Positions 16,591-27,876 are shown, counted from the stretch's first letter. The stretch is 64,000 nucleotides of DNA from an uncultured Cytophagales bacterium (GCA_913057175.1 CAJXNP010000016.1:124001-188000); one strand, 5' to 3'. The notes: generated by a model not told the origin, from the letters alone. Numbers and translations: made by a program.

Positions 16591-19179
16591 TCAATCCACC
16601 TCCAAAGCATTATCAATCAGCGTTTTCAGATATTGCCGGTGGGCCCGGGTTTGGGTATCGCCGGTCTGCAAGGCCAGTGTCCTTTCTATTCCTTTCAGAT
16701 TATAAAGCGACATGGATTTAGCCTGAGTGCAGTAATTACTTTGTTCATCATAAATTTTGATCAACCTTTTTGTGTAATCCAACTGAAGATTCTGGCGGAT
16801 GGTATTGACATTTCCGGAGGCATCTGCCTTGAAAATGGCATCATTAAGATCAGTCATCATTTGAGACAAAACATAAGAGTTTCCATACAATTCCGTGTCT
16901 ACAATTCTCTGAAGGACGACCGGATGCAGGAGTTGATCCAATATATTTTTTTGAATATTTAAAATTCTCTCATGGACCTTTGGGTCTTCCGTTGAAGAGA
17001 AAAAATTGAACCCTCTTCTTTGTGTCTGCAGGTAATGATAGATATCGCCGGAAGATTGAAATGCATTTGGAGCGAAAGCGAATTTCGTTATTGCATTCAT
17101 GGCCTTTTTCTGCTTTTCCGATTCAACCGGAATATAAGGCATGGTAGCGCCTTCCTGTCCTGAAAAAGCCCGGTCAACATAAACTCCACCGACAAACCTG
17201 GAAATGGTTGTCAGAGCCACCCAATATTGTCCGGTCACGTAGAAATAAGCATCTCTTAGCTCCTGGTAGCTTTGATCTTTTATTGAATATTTTGGAATGA
17301 TCTCATCCAAAACCATATCGCAAAGTTCCATTCGTTGAATGCTGTACTCAATTGGGTCACTGGTCATGTCGTTTACATTTACCCGAGGGTCAATCGCTTT
17401 CCCGGGAGCTCGCATATCATCCGCATCATTTCCAAAAAATAGTTCCGGCTCGGTCGATCTGCTCAATATCTTTTCCAATTCCTTCTCATCAGAGACGGGC
17501 TTATATCCATATTCTATTGCCCACAGATCGTATGGTCCGGGTCTTGTCGTCCAATACTGTCCCTGATGATCCCTGTCGTATGAGAAATTTATCGCCGGAT
17601 AGTCCATCACGGAACCCATCAAACCGGTAGCTGAGGTAATGGAATCATTATCTATTTCATCAAGTGAATGGAGATTGCTTGATTTCATATTGTGATTTAA
17701 ACCCAGTGTGTGACCGATTTCATGCAGAATAAGAAAATGAAGAAATTCATTCAGCATTTTGCTTTCTTCCTCATCAGATTCCTCAAAAACATTGTTTGCG
17801 AGATTTCCGAATGACTGATGAAAAGCGGCATATTTCCCGGCAGAGCAGAAGTTTTCATTGAATTCAAACAATTCTTCTTCAGCTTCAAAGTTTGGAAATC
17901 CGGCTTTCGCAAATACACCTTCTATAAACAACATCCCCCTCAGTGTATTAAATTCCAGCATTATATCTGCGCCAAGAATTTGACCAGTTCTTGGATTACA
18001 AAAGCTTGGACCGTATCCACCAAAGACAGGGCGTGGGGAAGAAGTCCAACGCAAAACATTATATCGGATATCGCCGGCGTCCCATGTAGCTGTGTCAGGT
18101 TGAATTTTTATTTGCATCGCATTTTTAAAGCCGGCCTTTTCAAAGGCAATATTCCATGCTTCTCCTGCGCTTTTGATCGTTTCCCGGATTTCAAGCGGTG
18201 TAGTATTTTCTATCCAGAATACAATGGGCTCGACCGGTTCGGATAGTTCTGCATTAGGATCTTTTTTCACGAGATTCCACCGATGAATTAAATCCCGGTA
18301 GGGCGTAGAACTATAGGAAGTCAGGTCATTGACCTGGGTCATAAAATATCCCACTCGTGGATCGTCAAACCTAGGTTTGTAATCGCTTTCCGGGACCTCT
18401 ATGATACTGTGCTGTACTTTCAGGCTAATGTTCCTCGGATCGGTAATTGCCCATGAGCCAAAATTTTTAGGTTCCTTGTTTTCAAAAACATATTCCACGA
18501 TTACATCAGAATTTTCAGGATAATTATTAAGCTGGTCATATCTGGTTTTTTCCTTGCTTAATGAGCCCAGGTTAAATGCCCTTGGGTTTGGTTTTTCGCT
18601 TAAATCCGGGAACTTGATAAATCCCCAGCTATCCGTTTTAAACAGATCGTCAACCTCGATCAGGTATTCAGTTTTAAGAGAATCAATGCCAACTATTTTT
18701 GTACTGAAGAGTATTCCGGGGCTTATATTTGCTCCATCAGAATTAGCTATTGGACTTTCGGGATCGATATAATAATTGGTGTTTTGAAGGATAAAATCAA
18801 TTCGATCAAAATATTTTTCGATTTTGAAAATTTTAGACCCTTCGTACATACCTCTGAAATTAGAAGCTTCAACAACGCCATTTTCAAAGTAATAGAAATG
18901 AATATACTCTTTGTCAAGTTGTTCCCTTTTAATCAGCATTTTCAAGGATCCCGATGCTGAGTCCTGGTAAAAGGTAAAAAGACCCTTAATTAAATCATGC
19001 GACTTGGTGGCTTTTTCAATAGATTTTATCTCATCCTTTTTCGAATTATCAGATTGAGAAGATTCTGTCTTATTTTTCTTTGATTTTTTTTCTTTTTTCT
19101 GGGCAATTGCCGGAGCTTGCAAAATGATTGTTAAACAAAACAAGGTCAGGATGAGGGACTGGAGACATTTTTTATTCAT
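16591..19179 (-). CDS. Secreted zinc-dependent metalloprotease (DUF5117/DUF4953-type)
   Basis: Signal peptide and zincin motif HEIGHTLGLNHN; 862 aa. Confidence 0.92.
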   Translation of the reverse strand: MNKKCLQSLILTLFCLTIILQAPAIAQKKEKKSKKNKTESSQSDNSKKDEIKSIEKATKSHDLIKGLFTFYQDSASGSLKMLIKREQLDKEYIHFYYFENGVVEASNFRGMYEGSKIFKIEKYFDRIDFILQNTNYYIDPESPIANSDGANISPGILFSTKIVGIDSLKTEYLIEVDDLFKTDSWGFIKFPDLSEKPNPRAFNLGSLSKEKTRYDQLNNYPENSDVIVEYVFENKEPKNFGSWAITDPRNISLKVQHSIIEVPESDYKPRFDDPRVGYFMTQVNDLTSYSSTPYRDLIHRWNLVKKDPNAELSEPVEPIVFWIENTTPLEIRETIKSAGEAWNIAFEKAGFKNAMQIKIQPDTATWDAGDIRYNVLRWTSSPRPVFGGYGPSFCNPRTGQILGADIMLEFNTLRGMLFIEGVFAKAGFPNFEAEEELFEFNENFCSAGKYAAFHQSFGNLANNVFEESDEEESKMLNEFLHFLILHEIGHTLGLNHNMKSSNLHSLDEIDNDSITSATGLMGSVMDYPAINFSYDRDHQGQYWTTRPGPYDLWAIEYGYKPVSDEKELEKILSRSTEPELFFGNDADDMRAPGKAIDPRVNVNDMTSDPIEYSIQRMELCDMVLDEIIPKYSIKDQSYQELRDAYFYVTGQYWVALTTISRFVGGVYVDRAFSGQEGATMPYIPVESEKQKKAMNAITKFAFAPNAFQSSGDIYHYLQTQRRGFNFFSSTEDPKVHERILNIQKNILDQLLHPVVLQRIVDTELYGNSYVLSQMMTDLNDAIFKADASGNVNTIRQNLQLDYTKRLIKIYDEQSNYCTQAKSMSLYNLKGIERTLALQTGDTQTRAHRQYLKTLIDNALEVD

Positions 19180-19282
19180 AATACTTATAGTTGATCCGTT
19201 ATTTACCGGTATAATTTAATGGTTTTACTTAAGTCAATATCCAATTTTCATTAATATTTGACTTGAAGTCAATGAAATTTAT

Positions 19283-20155
19283 TTAGCTGGCCTGAAGTTT
19301 TTCATTGGCTAATGAGGCCCCTAAATATTCCGGATGTTCTTTTTCAAGTATTTCAACAATATCATCATCAAACTTAGCCAGGTATAGTGTTTTTACTTGT
19401 AATAGTTGCTCGATGCTTATCCCTTTTGTATTTCTCAGGTCGGCTTTGTACAGGTTGGCATTCGTAAAATCAGCTCCGGTAAGATAGCAGCCACTCAGGT
19501 CGGCTTCCATCAAAAAGGCATTTCGGAAATTAGCTTTGATTAAAAAGGCATTTTTAAATTTTGATTTGATGAGGTTTGCGTCGTTAAAATTTGCTCCGTT
19601 TGCGTAAGATTCTGAAAAATTGGCCCGGTTTAAATTGCAATTTTCAAACCGGGTCTGGTTGAGTCTTGCATTTTCAAGATTGGCATCGATCAGGTTCGTG
19701 TTCATCAGGTTCGCATAGTTGAGATTGGAACTGGTCAAAACAACATAATTCAGATTGGCTTTTGCCAGATAACAGTTCACGAGATTCAGGTCATAAATTT
19801 TATGCCTGTTGAGCCTTTTAATATTTCCAGCCGTACGAAAAGCTGCTTCTTCCGATTCCCAAAGCCTGAAGTCATCGATTTCATCTTTGTAGGTTTTGAT
19901 CCGCTGTCGGGTTTCCCCCCTTTGATTCAACCAATAAATGAGAATACCGATAATGGCGATGTCGAAGATCATCCCATGAGCTTCAGCCAAAACTTCCCTG
20001 AGAAAATTATCGTAATCTTTCAGGTAAAAATTAAGGCTTGCAGTTATTACGATAATTGTAATAAAAATAAGAACCAACGAGTTGGTTAAAATGGGTTTTT
20101 CAGAAAATCCCTGTAAATTTTTACGCAGCCTTTCGAAGGCTTCCTTAAGCTTCAT
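19283..20155 (-). CDS. Pentapeptide-repeat membrane protein
   Basis: Two N-terminal TM segments then A(N/D)LxxAxLxxxxF repeats (ANLNYVVLTSSNLNYANLMNTNLIDANLENARLNQTRFENCNLNRANF). Confidence 0.92.
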   Translation of the reverse strand: MKLKEAFERLRKNLQGFSEKPILTNSLVLIFITIIVITASLNFYLKDYDNFLREVLAEAHGMIFDIAIIGILIYWLNQRGETRQRIKTYKDEIDDFRLWESEEAAFRTAGNIKRLNRHKIYDLNLVNCYLAKANLNYVVLTSSNLNYANLMNTNLIDANLENARLNQTRFENCNLNRANFSESYANGANFNDANLIKSKFKNAFLIKANFRNAFLMEADLSGCYLTGADFTNANLYKADLRNTKGISIEQLLQVKTLYLAKFDDDIVEILEKEHPEYLGASLANEKLQAS

Positions 20156-20178
20156 ACCCCCGCCATTAAACTATAGAG

Positions 20179-21117
20179 TCAAGCTAATTTAAGGAGTTTA
20201 ATTTTTTTTGCAAGAGTTTGATTTATCTTAATGTAAGATTCCTCTGACCATCCTGCTACATGAGGAGTGAAAATAACGTTGTCCAGCTTAAATAATTCAT
20301 TCAGAATTAAATTTTGTTCATCGCTTAGATTCTGAAATTTTTCAACCTCCAGAACATCCAAAGCGGCACCTCTTATTTTTCCTGATAATAATTGATTCAA
20401 CAGGGTTTTTAGTGGAATAATCTCACCTCTGGCAGTGTTAATAAGATAAATGTTTTGATTAAAATTCCTGAAATATTCTTCGTTGGCCAGATGCCTTGTT
20501 TCGGAATTGAGGGGTATATGAAAGCTCAATATCTGTGTCTTTTCATAAAGTTCCCCCAATGTGACTTCCCTTGCAAAATTGTCAGAGAATCCCTTTTTGT
20601 ATTTGTCGTAAGCAATGACCTCGCAGTCAAAACCGGACAAGCGTTTGGCAAATGCCTGCCCCATATTTCCATAACCTACCAGGCCAACTGTCTTACCATG
20701 GAGCTCAATACCGCGATTTTGTTCGCGTTGCCAGTTTTTTACTCGTACCTGTCGATCTGCCCTGACCATGTGATTGAAAAGTGCAAGAAGCATTCCTATA
20801 GCATGCTCTCCTACGGCATCTTTATTCCCTTCGGGAGCATTAATGATTTCAATTGCTTTTTTAGTGGTATAATCAATATCAATTTGATCCAGGCCCGCTC
20901 CAGCCCGGGCGATAAATTTCAGATTCCTGCCACAATCAATTAATTCCCGATCAATCACTGTTTTGCTTCTGATGATCAGACCATAATAATGGTGAAGGGA
21001 ATCCAGGATTTTTTCCCGGGTAATCTCCGGAAAGTAATCCACTTCGAAATTTAGTTCTGAAAGTGTTGGAATAATGCTTGGATGCATCGCATCCGAAATC
21101 AAAACTTTATTCTTCAT
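20179..21117 (-). CDS. D-isomer 2-hydroxyacid dehydrogenase (phosphoglycerate dehydrogenase-like)
   Basis: FIARAGAGLDQID, TVGLVGYGNMGQAFAKRL, LINTARGEIIP, FTPHVAGWSEES. Confidence 0.92.
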   Translation of the reverse strand: MKNKVLISDAMHPSIIPTLSELNFEVDYFPEITREKILDSLHHYYGLIIRSKTVIDRELIDCGRNLKFIARAGAGLDQIDIDYTTKKAIEIINAPEGNKDAVGEHAIGMLLALFNHMVRADRQVRVKNWQREQNRGIELHGKTVGLVGYGNMGQAFAKRLSGFDCEVIAYDKYKKGFSDNFAREVTLGELYEKTQILSFHIPLNSETRHLANEEYFRNFNQNIYLINTARGEIIPLKTLLNQLLSGKIRGAALDVLEVEKFQNLSDEQNLILNELFKLDNVIFTPHVAGWSEESYIKINQTLAKKIKLLKLA

Positions 21118-21119
21118 TC

Positions 21120-22484
21120 TTAAACTACTTTATAAAGGGAATGTGCAACAAAAAAGTATACAGCCAGTCCGATCAAATCAATCGTGGTGGTGATAAAAGG
21201 TCCGGAAGCTAATGCGGGGTTGAAGCCAAGTTTTTCTAAAAGAAGAGGGATAAGTGTGCCAAGCAAAGAGGCTAATATTACGACACTAAAAAGGGCCGCT
21301 GAAACGACCAGGGCAAGATTGTGATCAGTGGTTATAAGAATAAAAGTATAAACTATAACGGACAAAACAACGCCATTAATGATAGCTACCATAAATACCT
21401 TAACAACCCTTTGCAACAGGCTGTCTTTGAACGCCATCTGACTAGCAAGACTTTGAACAACGAGGGCAGAAGATTGTATTCCGACATTTCCCCCTGTGGC
21501 CATAATGAGTGGAATGAAAAAAGCAATGGCGGTGACCTGAGCCAGTACATTTTCAAATACTCCGATGAGTTTGGCGCCGATCATCCCCCCCATCAACCCG
21601 ATGATCAGCCAGGGAAGGCGTGCCCGTGATAGAAGCCAGATATTATCATCTTCCTCAACGTCTTCAGAAATACCCGCCATTATTTGACGCTCTTCTTCAG
21701 CCAATTCTTTGATGACATCGATGATATCGTCCACGGTAATCCTGCCCACCAGCTTTCCCTGGACATTTACAACCGGTATCACTTCCAGGTCATACTTTTG
21801 CATGATATCAGCAATTTCTTCCTCTTCCATATAGGTTTGTACAGATACAATATCAGGGTCGTAAATATTTTTGACTTTTGCCCGTGTATTTGCCAGTAAT
21901 AAGTTTTTCAGCGAAACCCGACCTAACAACTTATCTGTTTCATCGACAACATATACGGAATATATTTTTTCAACATTTTCCGCCTGTCTTCTGATTTCAT
22001 CAATGCATTCAATGACAGTCCATTCCAGATTTGCCTTCACCAGCTCTTTAGCCATCAACCCACCAGCACAATCTTCATCGTAGCGAAGCAATTCCAGGAT
22101 ATAATTGGCTTTTTCCTCATTTTTCAGGAACCCGATTACCTCTTCTCTCCTTTTTACCGGAAGCTCGTTCAGGATATCGGCACCATCATCTGTTGCTAAC
22201 TCTTCGATATATGCAGCTATTTCATTTGCTTCAAAAACAGCTAGAAATTCTTTACGGGTGTCAACATCAAGATCGCGGATAATGGATGCGCTTGTTTCAT
22301 TAGGGAGAAGTTTCAGGACGTACCTGGAATCCTCTGCATCGAACTCTTCCAGTATGAGGGAAATATCTGCATTGTGGAGGTCCTGAAGTGAAGATTTGAT
22401 ATGATGGTCATTTCGCTCATCAACGGCCTGTTTGAAAGCATCAAAAAATTCCTTCGTTATCTCAAATTGCTTAAGATCTTCCAA
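21120..22484 (-). CDS. mgtE: Magnesium transporter MgtE
   Basis: MgtE N domain, CBS pair (VIPVVNVQGKLVGRITVDDIIDVI), C-terminal TM domain (GGNVGIQSSALVVQSLA). Confidence 0.95.
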   Translation of the reverse strand: MEDLKQFEITKEFFDAFKQAVDERNDHHIKSSLQDLHNADISLILEEFDAEDSRYVLKLLPNETSASIIRDLDVDTRKEFLAVFEANEIAAYIEELATDDGADILNELPVKRREEVIGFLKNEEKANYILELLRYDEDCAGGLMAKELVKANLEWTVIECIDEIRRQAENVEKIYSVYVVDETDKLLGRVSLKNLLLANTRAKVKNIYDPDIVSVQTYMEEEEIADIMQKYDLEVIPVVNVQGKLVGRITVDDIIDVIKELAEEERQIMAGISEDVEEDDNIWLLSRARLPWLIIGLMGGMIGAKLIGVFENVLAQVTAIAFFIPLIMATGGNVGIQSSALVVQSLASQMAFKDSLLQRVVKVFMVAIINGVVLSVIVYTFILITTDHNLALVVSAALFSVVILASLLGTLIPLLLEKLGFNPALASGPFITTTIDLIGLAVYFFVAHSLYKVV

Positions 22485-23256
22485 ATGCGTCTATTTTGTT
22501 GGTTAGTTCGATAAATTGAGAGATGGAAAGCTGCTCTGCACGCAATCCAAAAATATCCTGTCCTCGTAAATCAGCTGGCAAATTTATTGGTTTTAATGCA
22601 TTTCGCAATGTTTTACGCCGGTTTTGAAAACCCTGTTTAACGATTCGAAAAAACAACTTTTCATCACAATCCAGGTGATAATTTTCTTTTCTTTTCAACC
22701 TTATAACCGCAGATTCTACTTTGGGTGGAGGCCTGAAAACATGGTTGGGAACGGTAAACAGTAATTCCCTTTTATAATAAGCGCCGATCAATACGCTTAA
22801 TATGCCGTATGTTTTCGATCCTTCATTCGTACAGATGCGTTCAGCCACTTCTTTCTGGACCATACCAACTAATTCCGGAATCATTGTTTTGTACTCCAGA
22901 AGTTTAAAGAAGATCTGACTGGAAATATTATAAGGAAAGTTGCCTATGATTCCGAAGGGTGAAGAAACGTAATCATTTAATTTCACCTTCAGAAAATCCT
23001 TATTTAAAATTTTCAGACCTGATATGTTGGTATAATGTTTTTCGAGGTAATGAACTGACTCCTGGTCAATTTCCATTAAAACTAAATCCATCAATTTTTC
23101 CTCAATCAGGTATTGGGTCAGAACGCCTGTTCCGGGTCCGATTTCAATCAACGAGGTGTAATTTTCATGAAAGGATAGCGATTGGACAATCTTTCGTGCA
23201 ATATTTTGATCGGTGAGAAAATGTTGCCCTAAATGCTTCTTTGCTCTGACTTCCAA
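22471..23256 (-). CDS. rsmA: 16S rRNA (adenine1518/1519-N6)-dimethyltransferase RsmA
   Basis: KKHLGQHFLTDQNIARKIV, IEIGPGTGVLTQYL, IIGNFPYNISSQIFFKLL. Confidence 0.96.
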   Translation of the reverse strand: MEVRAKKHLGQHFLTDQNIARKIVQSLSFHENYTSLIEIGPGTGVLTQYLIEEKLMDLVLMEIDQESVHYLEKHYTNISGLKILNKDFLKVKLNDYVSSPFGIIGNFPYNISSQIFFKLLEYKTMIPELVGMVQKEVAERICTNEGSKTYGILSVLIGAYYKRELLFTVPNHVFRPPPKVESAVIRLKRKENYHLDCDEKLFFRIVKQGFQNRRKTLRNALKPINLPADLRGQDIFGLRAEQLSISQFIELTNKIDAFGRS

Positions 23257-23372
23257 TGTGCTTCGGTTTAAAAAAAATCAATTAAATTGCGGTTCATTTA
23301 CCAACTTGCAATTTTGGTAAAAATACCACAAATAAGAATCTAATTACATAATCAAAAGATTAAGTTTCGTAT

Positions 23373-24410
23373 ATGTCTCATCCTGAAAAGATTAAAAATA
23401 AAAAACCAATCATAGGAATTACCATCGGAGATGTGAATAGCATAAGCCCGGAAGTAATCATAAAAGCGCTTAATGATTCACGGATATTAAATATTCTCAC
23501 CCCTGTTATATATGGATCGACCAAAGTTCTTTCGTATTACCGCAAGGCCCTCGACGTTAATGATTTTAACTACGGTCAGATTAAGGATTTCGATCAGCTG
23601 AACTTCAAGCGCGTGAATGTTATCAATTGCTGGAATGATATGATTGAGATCAACTCTGGCCTGGGAACTGAGGAAACCGGAAAATATGCCTTTATGGCTA
23701 TAAAAGAAGCAGTCAAAGATCTGAAGGAGGATAAGCTGGATGCTCTGGTTACGGGTCCGATCAACAAGAAGAATATTCAAAGTGAGGAATTTAACTTCCC
23801 GGGCCATACAGAATACATTGCCTCAGAGCTTGGCGGAGAAAGTCTGATGATGATGGTTTCGGATATTATGCGAATTGGGGTAGTGACGGGTCATATTCCA
23901 TTAAAAGAAGTTAACAAGTTGCTAACAAAACAACTTGTCGAGAAGAAACTGAAAATTCTTGAGAAAAGTTTGAAAAACGATTTTCAGATAGCCAAACCGA
24001 AAATCGCTGTATTGGGCCTGAACCCTCATGCAGGTGAAGAAGGACTCTTAGGGAACGAGGAGGAAAAAATTATCGAACCTGCCATTGCAGAATTAAAGAA
24101 CAAAGGTAAGCTGATATATGGTCCATACTCTGCTGATGGATTTTTCGGTGATGGGTCCTATTCTCGCTTTGATGGCATATTAGCCATGTACCACGACCAG
24201 GGATTAATTCCATTTAAGGCATTATCTTTTGAAAATGGCGTTAACTATACAGCCGGCCTTTCCAAAATCCGGACATCTCCGGATCACGGCACAGGATTTT
24301 CGATAGCAGGAAAGCTGGTCGCAAACGAAACATCTATGCGTGAAGCGATCTTTCTGGCAGCAGAAATTGCGAAAAAGAGAATGGAGAATATGGTTGAGGT
24401 CGAAGCTTAA
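23373..24410 (+). CDS. pdxA: 4-hydroxythreonine-4-phosphate dehydrogenase PdxA
   Basis: IGITIGDVNSISPEVI, ALVTGPINKKNI, GHTEYIA, LGLNPHAGEEGLLGNEE, MYHDQGLIPFK, TSPDHGTGF. Confidence 0.96.
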   Translation: MSHPEKIKNKKPIIGITIGDVNSISPEVIIKALNDSRILNILTPVIYGSTKVLSYYRKALDVNDFNYGQIKDFDQLNFKRVNVINCWNDMIEINSGLGTEETGKYAFMAIKEAVKDLKEDKLDALVTGPINKKNIQSEEFNFPGHTEYIASELGGESLMMMVSDIMRIGVVTGHIPLKEVNKLLTKQLVEKKLKILEKSLKNDFQIAKPKIAVLGLNPHAGEEGLLGNEEEKIIEPAIAELKNKGKLIYGPYSADGFFGDGSYSRFDGILAMYHDQGLIPFKALSFENGVNYTAGLSKIRTSPDHGTGFSIAGKLVANETSMREAIFLAAEIAKKRMENMVEVEA

Positions 24411-24474
24411 ATGGTAGAATACTTTTCTATTTAAAAATATATATTTAATTTTGCGGACTTTATTTGAAAGGGGC

Positions 24475-25017
24475 GTGAGAAAGCTCAGAGAATTTGATAT
24501 TGAAATAGTAAAACTGCAGCCCGGGAAGAATCAATTCGAGTTTGTAATTGACGATAAATTCTTCCAATTCTTCGAATACGGGTTGATCGAAAGAGGTGGT
24601 TTAAAAGCAAATGTCGAAATCGACAAAAGCATTCATCTTTTGAATATTCATTTCAGTATCGATGGAGAAGTTGAGTTGACATGCGACAGAAGTCTGGAAA
24701 AATTTAATCATCCTCTTTTTCTTGAGCAGGATCTGATTGTAAAGTATGGAGAGGAGGAAGATTTTTTGTCAGACGAGGTCATGATCATAAAAAGAGACGA
24801 GCAGGTGTTGAATCTTGCTAATCTCATTTATGAATACATCACGGTTGCGGTCCCGATCAAAAAGGTTCATCCGAAGTTTCTGAGTGAAAATATTGGAGAT
24901 GAAGAAGAAGATCAGCTGATTTATTCGTCAGGAAATAAAGATGACGAAGAAGATAAAAATGATGAATCGATTGATCCGAGATGGAAAGAATTATTGAAAT
25001 TAAAGAATAATAAATAA
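24475..25017 (+). CDS. DUF177 (YceD-like) protein
   Basis: Position directly upstream of rpmF; DUF177 fold features ([11 protein letters not shown]...). GTG at 24475 preferred over TTG at 24451. Confidence 0.85.
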   Translation: MRKLREFDIEIVKLQPGKNQFEFVIDDKFFQFFEYGLIERGGLKANVEIDKSIHLLNIHFSIDGEVELTCDRSLEKFNHPLFLEQDLIVKYGEEEDFLSDEVMIIKRDEQVLNLANLIYEYITVAVPIKKVHPKFLSENIGDEEEDQLIYSSGNKDDEEDKNDESIDPRWKELLKLKNNK

Positions 25018-25024
25018 GAATAAG

Positions 25025-25216
25025 ATGGCACATCCAAAGCGTAAGATATCAAAGACCAGAAGAGATAAAAGAAGGACCCATTATAAACTGCATGAAAAGC
25101 AGCTGGCGGTTTGTCCGACCACTGGTGAGCATCATTTACCTCACAGGGCATACTGGTACGAAGGTAAACTTTACTACAAAGGTAAAGTGGTGATGGAAAA
25201 AGAAGTACTGGTTTAA
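25025..25216 (+). CDS. rpmF: 50S ribosomal protein L32
   Basis: [22 protein letters not shown]...[15 protein letters not shown]. Confidence 0.98.
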   Translation: MAHPKRKISKTRRDKRRTHYKLHEKQLAVCPTTGEHHLPHRAYWYEGKLYYKGKVVMEKEVLV

Positions 25217-25241
25217 ATTTTTCTGAAAATATTATATGGTT

Positions 25242-25264
25242 AAGGGAGTTTGACTCCCTTTTTT
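25242..25264 (+). terminator. Rho-independent terminator after rpmF
   Basis: aagggagtttgactccctttttt stem-loop plus T-run. Confidence 0.85.
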
Positions 25265-25437
25265 CATTTGCCGTGAATAATTTTTTGGTATTGAATAGAT
25301 AAGAAAAGGCTTCATAACTATTTAATCCTGACTTTTTAACTCAAGAGATTAAATATTTTTGATTAAGCGAATACAAATATTCACTACCATTTTTATTTCG
25401 AATTTAGATTTATAATTTTAGGACGATTTTACACAAA

Positions 25438-26001
25438 ATGGCAACTACTGCAGATTTTAGAAACGGTCTTTGCATAGAATTTAACAATGATCTCTATACA
25501 ATTGTTGAATTCCAGCATGTGAAACCAGGAAAAGGCGGAGCTTTTGTTCGGACAAAGCTAAAAAGCCTGAAGACGGGAAAAGTAATTGACAATACATTTA
25601 ACTCTGGCGTAAAGGTTACCACAGCCAGGATCGAAAGAAGGCCTCACCAGTTCTTATATAAAGATGATTTAGGGTTCCATTTAATGGATAGCAGTTCATT
25701 TGAACAAATTTCCCTTCAGGGAGAGATGATTTCTCAAAATGAATTTTTAAAGGAAGGTCAGGAAGTGGATGTGATTTATCATGCAGAAACTGAAACTCCT
25801 TTGAATGTCGAGCTGCCACCATTTGTAGTACTGCAAATCACCTACACAGAACCAGGAATTAAAGGTGATACCGCGACTAATACCACAAAACCAGCAACGT
25901 TGGAAACTGGAGCTGTTATCCAGGTGCCACTTTTTATTGACCAGGACGAGGTAATAAAAGTTGATACACGTACTGGAGTTTATTATGAAAGAGTAAAATA
26001 A
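25438..26001 (+). CDS. efp: Translation elongation factor P
   Basis: [44 protein letters not shown]-terminal [29 protein letters not shown]. Confidence 0.98.
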   Translation: MATTADFRNGLCIEFNNDLYTIVEFQHVKPGKGGAFVRTKLKSLKTGKVIDNTFNSGVKVTTARIERRPHQFLYKDDLGFHLMDSSSFEQISLQGEMISQNEFLKEGQEVDVIYHAETETPLNVELPPFVVLQITYTEPGIKGDTATNTTKPATLETGAVIQVPLFIDQDEVIKVDTRTGVYYERVK

Positions 26002-26005
26002 TTCT

Positions 26006-26491
26006 ATGAAGGCTAAAGAAATTCAGGATTTAATTGATTTTATTGCTCAATCAGGTTTAGATGAGGTAAACATCGAAACACAGGAGTTTAAAATTGAAGT
26101 TAAGAAAAACAGTTCCACAACTGTGAAAGAAATTCAGCAGGTGGTTCAGGCTCCGGTGGCTGCCGCAGCGCCTGCTCCAGCTACGACAACTGCAGTCGAA
26201 AGCAGTGCTCCGGCGCCAGCTCCTATATCATCAGGATCCGAAAAGGGTAAATTTGTTGAAATCAAATCACCCATGATCGGTACATTTTATCAGTCACCAA
26301 ATCCGGAGTCTCCACCTTTTCTCCAGGAAGGCGATACGGTTAAGGTTGGGCAAACCGTCTGCATTGTGGAAGCGATGAAGCTGTTCAATGAAATAGAATC
26401 GGAAGTTTCCGGAAAGGTTGTTAAGGTTCTCGTAGAAAATGCCTCTCCGGTCGAATTTGACCAACCGTTGTTTTTAGTCGAGCCGGCATAA
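26006..26491 (+). CDS. accB: Acetyl-CoA carboxylase biotin carboxyl carrier protein
   Basis: Ala/Pro linker and biotinyl motif VEAMKLFNEIE. Confidence 0.97.
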   Translation: MKAKEIQDLIDFIAQSGLDEVNIETQEFKIEVKKNSSTTVKEIQQVVQAPVAAAAPAPATTTAVESSAPAPAPISSGSEKGKFVEIKSPMIGTFYQSPNPESPPFLQEGDTVKVGQTVCIVEAMKLFNEIESEVSGKVVKVLVENASPVEFDQPLFLVEPA

Positions 26492-26529
26492 ATTGACTGA
26501 TCGAAATTTTAAATTCTAATAAGCATTCC

Positions 26530-27876
26530 GTGTTTAAAAAGATATTAATAGCCAATAGAGGAGAAATTGCATTGAGGGTTATCAGGACCTGTCGGGAGAT
26601 GGGCATCAAAACAGTTGCAGTTTACTCTAAAGCTGACAAAGAAAGTTTGCATGTCCGATTTGCTGACGAAGCCGTTTGTATCGGCCCGCCATCCAGTAGT
26701 TTGTCATACCTCAACATGCCAAATATTATTGCGGCCGCAGAAATAACAAATGCTGATGCCATCCACCCCGGATATGGTTTCCTTTCGGAAAATGCAGAGT
26801 TTTCCAGGATTTGTGAAGAATATAATATCAAATTCATCGGTGCATCCCCTGACATGATCAATAAAATGGGGGACAAAGCGACTGCCAAGGAAACCATGAA
26901 AAAGGCTGGTGTGCCAACCATACCTGGTTCAGAAGGGTTGCTTTCTTCGGTCGATGAAGGATTGAAAATAGCCAAGAAAATTGGGTATCCGGTAATTCTG
27001 AAAGCGACAGCAGGTGGAGGAGGTCGTGGAATGCGTATCGTGAAGGAACAATCGGGGTTTAAAAAAGCCTGGGATGATGCTAGGATGGAAGCAGGAGCGG
27101 CATTTGGAAATGACGGATTGTACCTGGAAAAATTTGTAGAGGAACCCCGCCACGTAGAGATACAGGTTGTGGGTGATAAAAATGGTAAAGCCTGCCATCT
27201 GTCGGAAAGGGATTGCAGTATTCAAAGAAGGCATCAGAAGCTGGTAGAAGAAACCCCTTCACCGGTTGTAGATAAAAAATTAAGAGATAAAATGGGTGCG
27301 GCGGCTATCAAAGGCGCTAAAGCCATCAAATATGAAGGAGCAGGAACCATTGAATTCCTCGTGGATAAACATGGGAATTTCTACTTCATGGAAATGAATA
27401 CCCGAATCCAGGTAGAACACCCTGTAACAGAACAGGTTACAAATTTTGACCTCATCAAGGAACAAATAAAGGTTGCTGCCGGCATTCCTATATCGGGTAA
27501 AAATTATTATCCCCAGCTTTGTTCAATGGAATGCAGGATCAATGCGGAAGATCCTTCCAAAGATTTCAGGCCATGTCCTGGTAAGATCCAGTCATTGCAT
27601 ATTCCAGGTGGGCAGGGAGTAAGAGTGGATAGCCATGTTTATGCAGGCTATACCATTCCGCCGAACTATGACAGCATGATTGCCAAGTTGATTGTGACTG
27701 CACAGTCGAGGGAGGAGTGTATTGTGAGAATGAAGAGAGCGCTGGGCGAGTTTATCATTGAGGGAATCAAAACCACCATTCCATTTCATTTGAAGCTTAT
27801 GGATGATGAGAAGTTCAAGAAAGGCGATTTCACGACTAAGTTCCTGGAAACCTTTGATTTTTCGGATTTAAAGTAA
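26530..27876 (+). CDS. accC: Acetyl-CoA carboxylase biotin carboxylase
   Basis: [66 protein letters not shown]. Confidence 0.98.
   Translation: MFKKILIANRGEIALRVIRTCREMGIKTVAVYSKADKESLHVRFADEAVCIGPPSSSLSYLNMPNIIAAAEITNADAIHPGYGFLSENAEFSRICEEYNIKFIGASPDMINKMGDKATAKETMKKAGVPTIPGSEGLLSSVDEGLKIAKKIGYPVILKATAGGGGRGMRIVKEQSGFKKAWDDARMEAGAAFGNDGLYLEKFVEEPRHVEIQVVGDKNGKACHLSERDCSIQRRHQKLVEETPSPVVDKKLRDKMGAAAIKGAKAIKYEGAGTIEFLVDKHGNFYFMEMNTRIQVEHPVTEQVTNFDLIKEQIKVAAGIPISGKNYYPQLCSMECRINAEDPSKDFRPCPGKIQSLHIPGGQGVRVDSHVYAGYTIPPNYDSMIAKLIVTAQSREECIVRMKRALGEFIIEGIKTTIPFHLKLMDDEKFKKGDFTTKFLETFDFSDLK

Noticed and set aside
16591-16705. 3' third of the listed ORF 16358..16705 as genuine toxin coding sequence
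   Set aside because: It is antisense to the C-terminal codons of the metalloprotease and has no PIN-like sequence; treated as out-of-homology extension of a truncated gene.
17818-18246. 142-aa plus-strand ORF
   Set aside because: Antisense shadow of the metalloprotease gene.
20455-20943. 162-aa plus-strand ORF
   Set aside because: Antisense shadow of the 2-hydroxyacid dehydrogenase gene.
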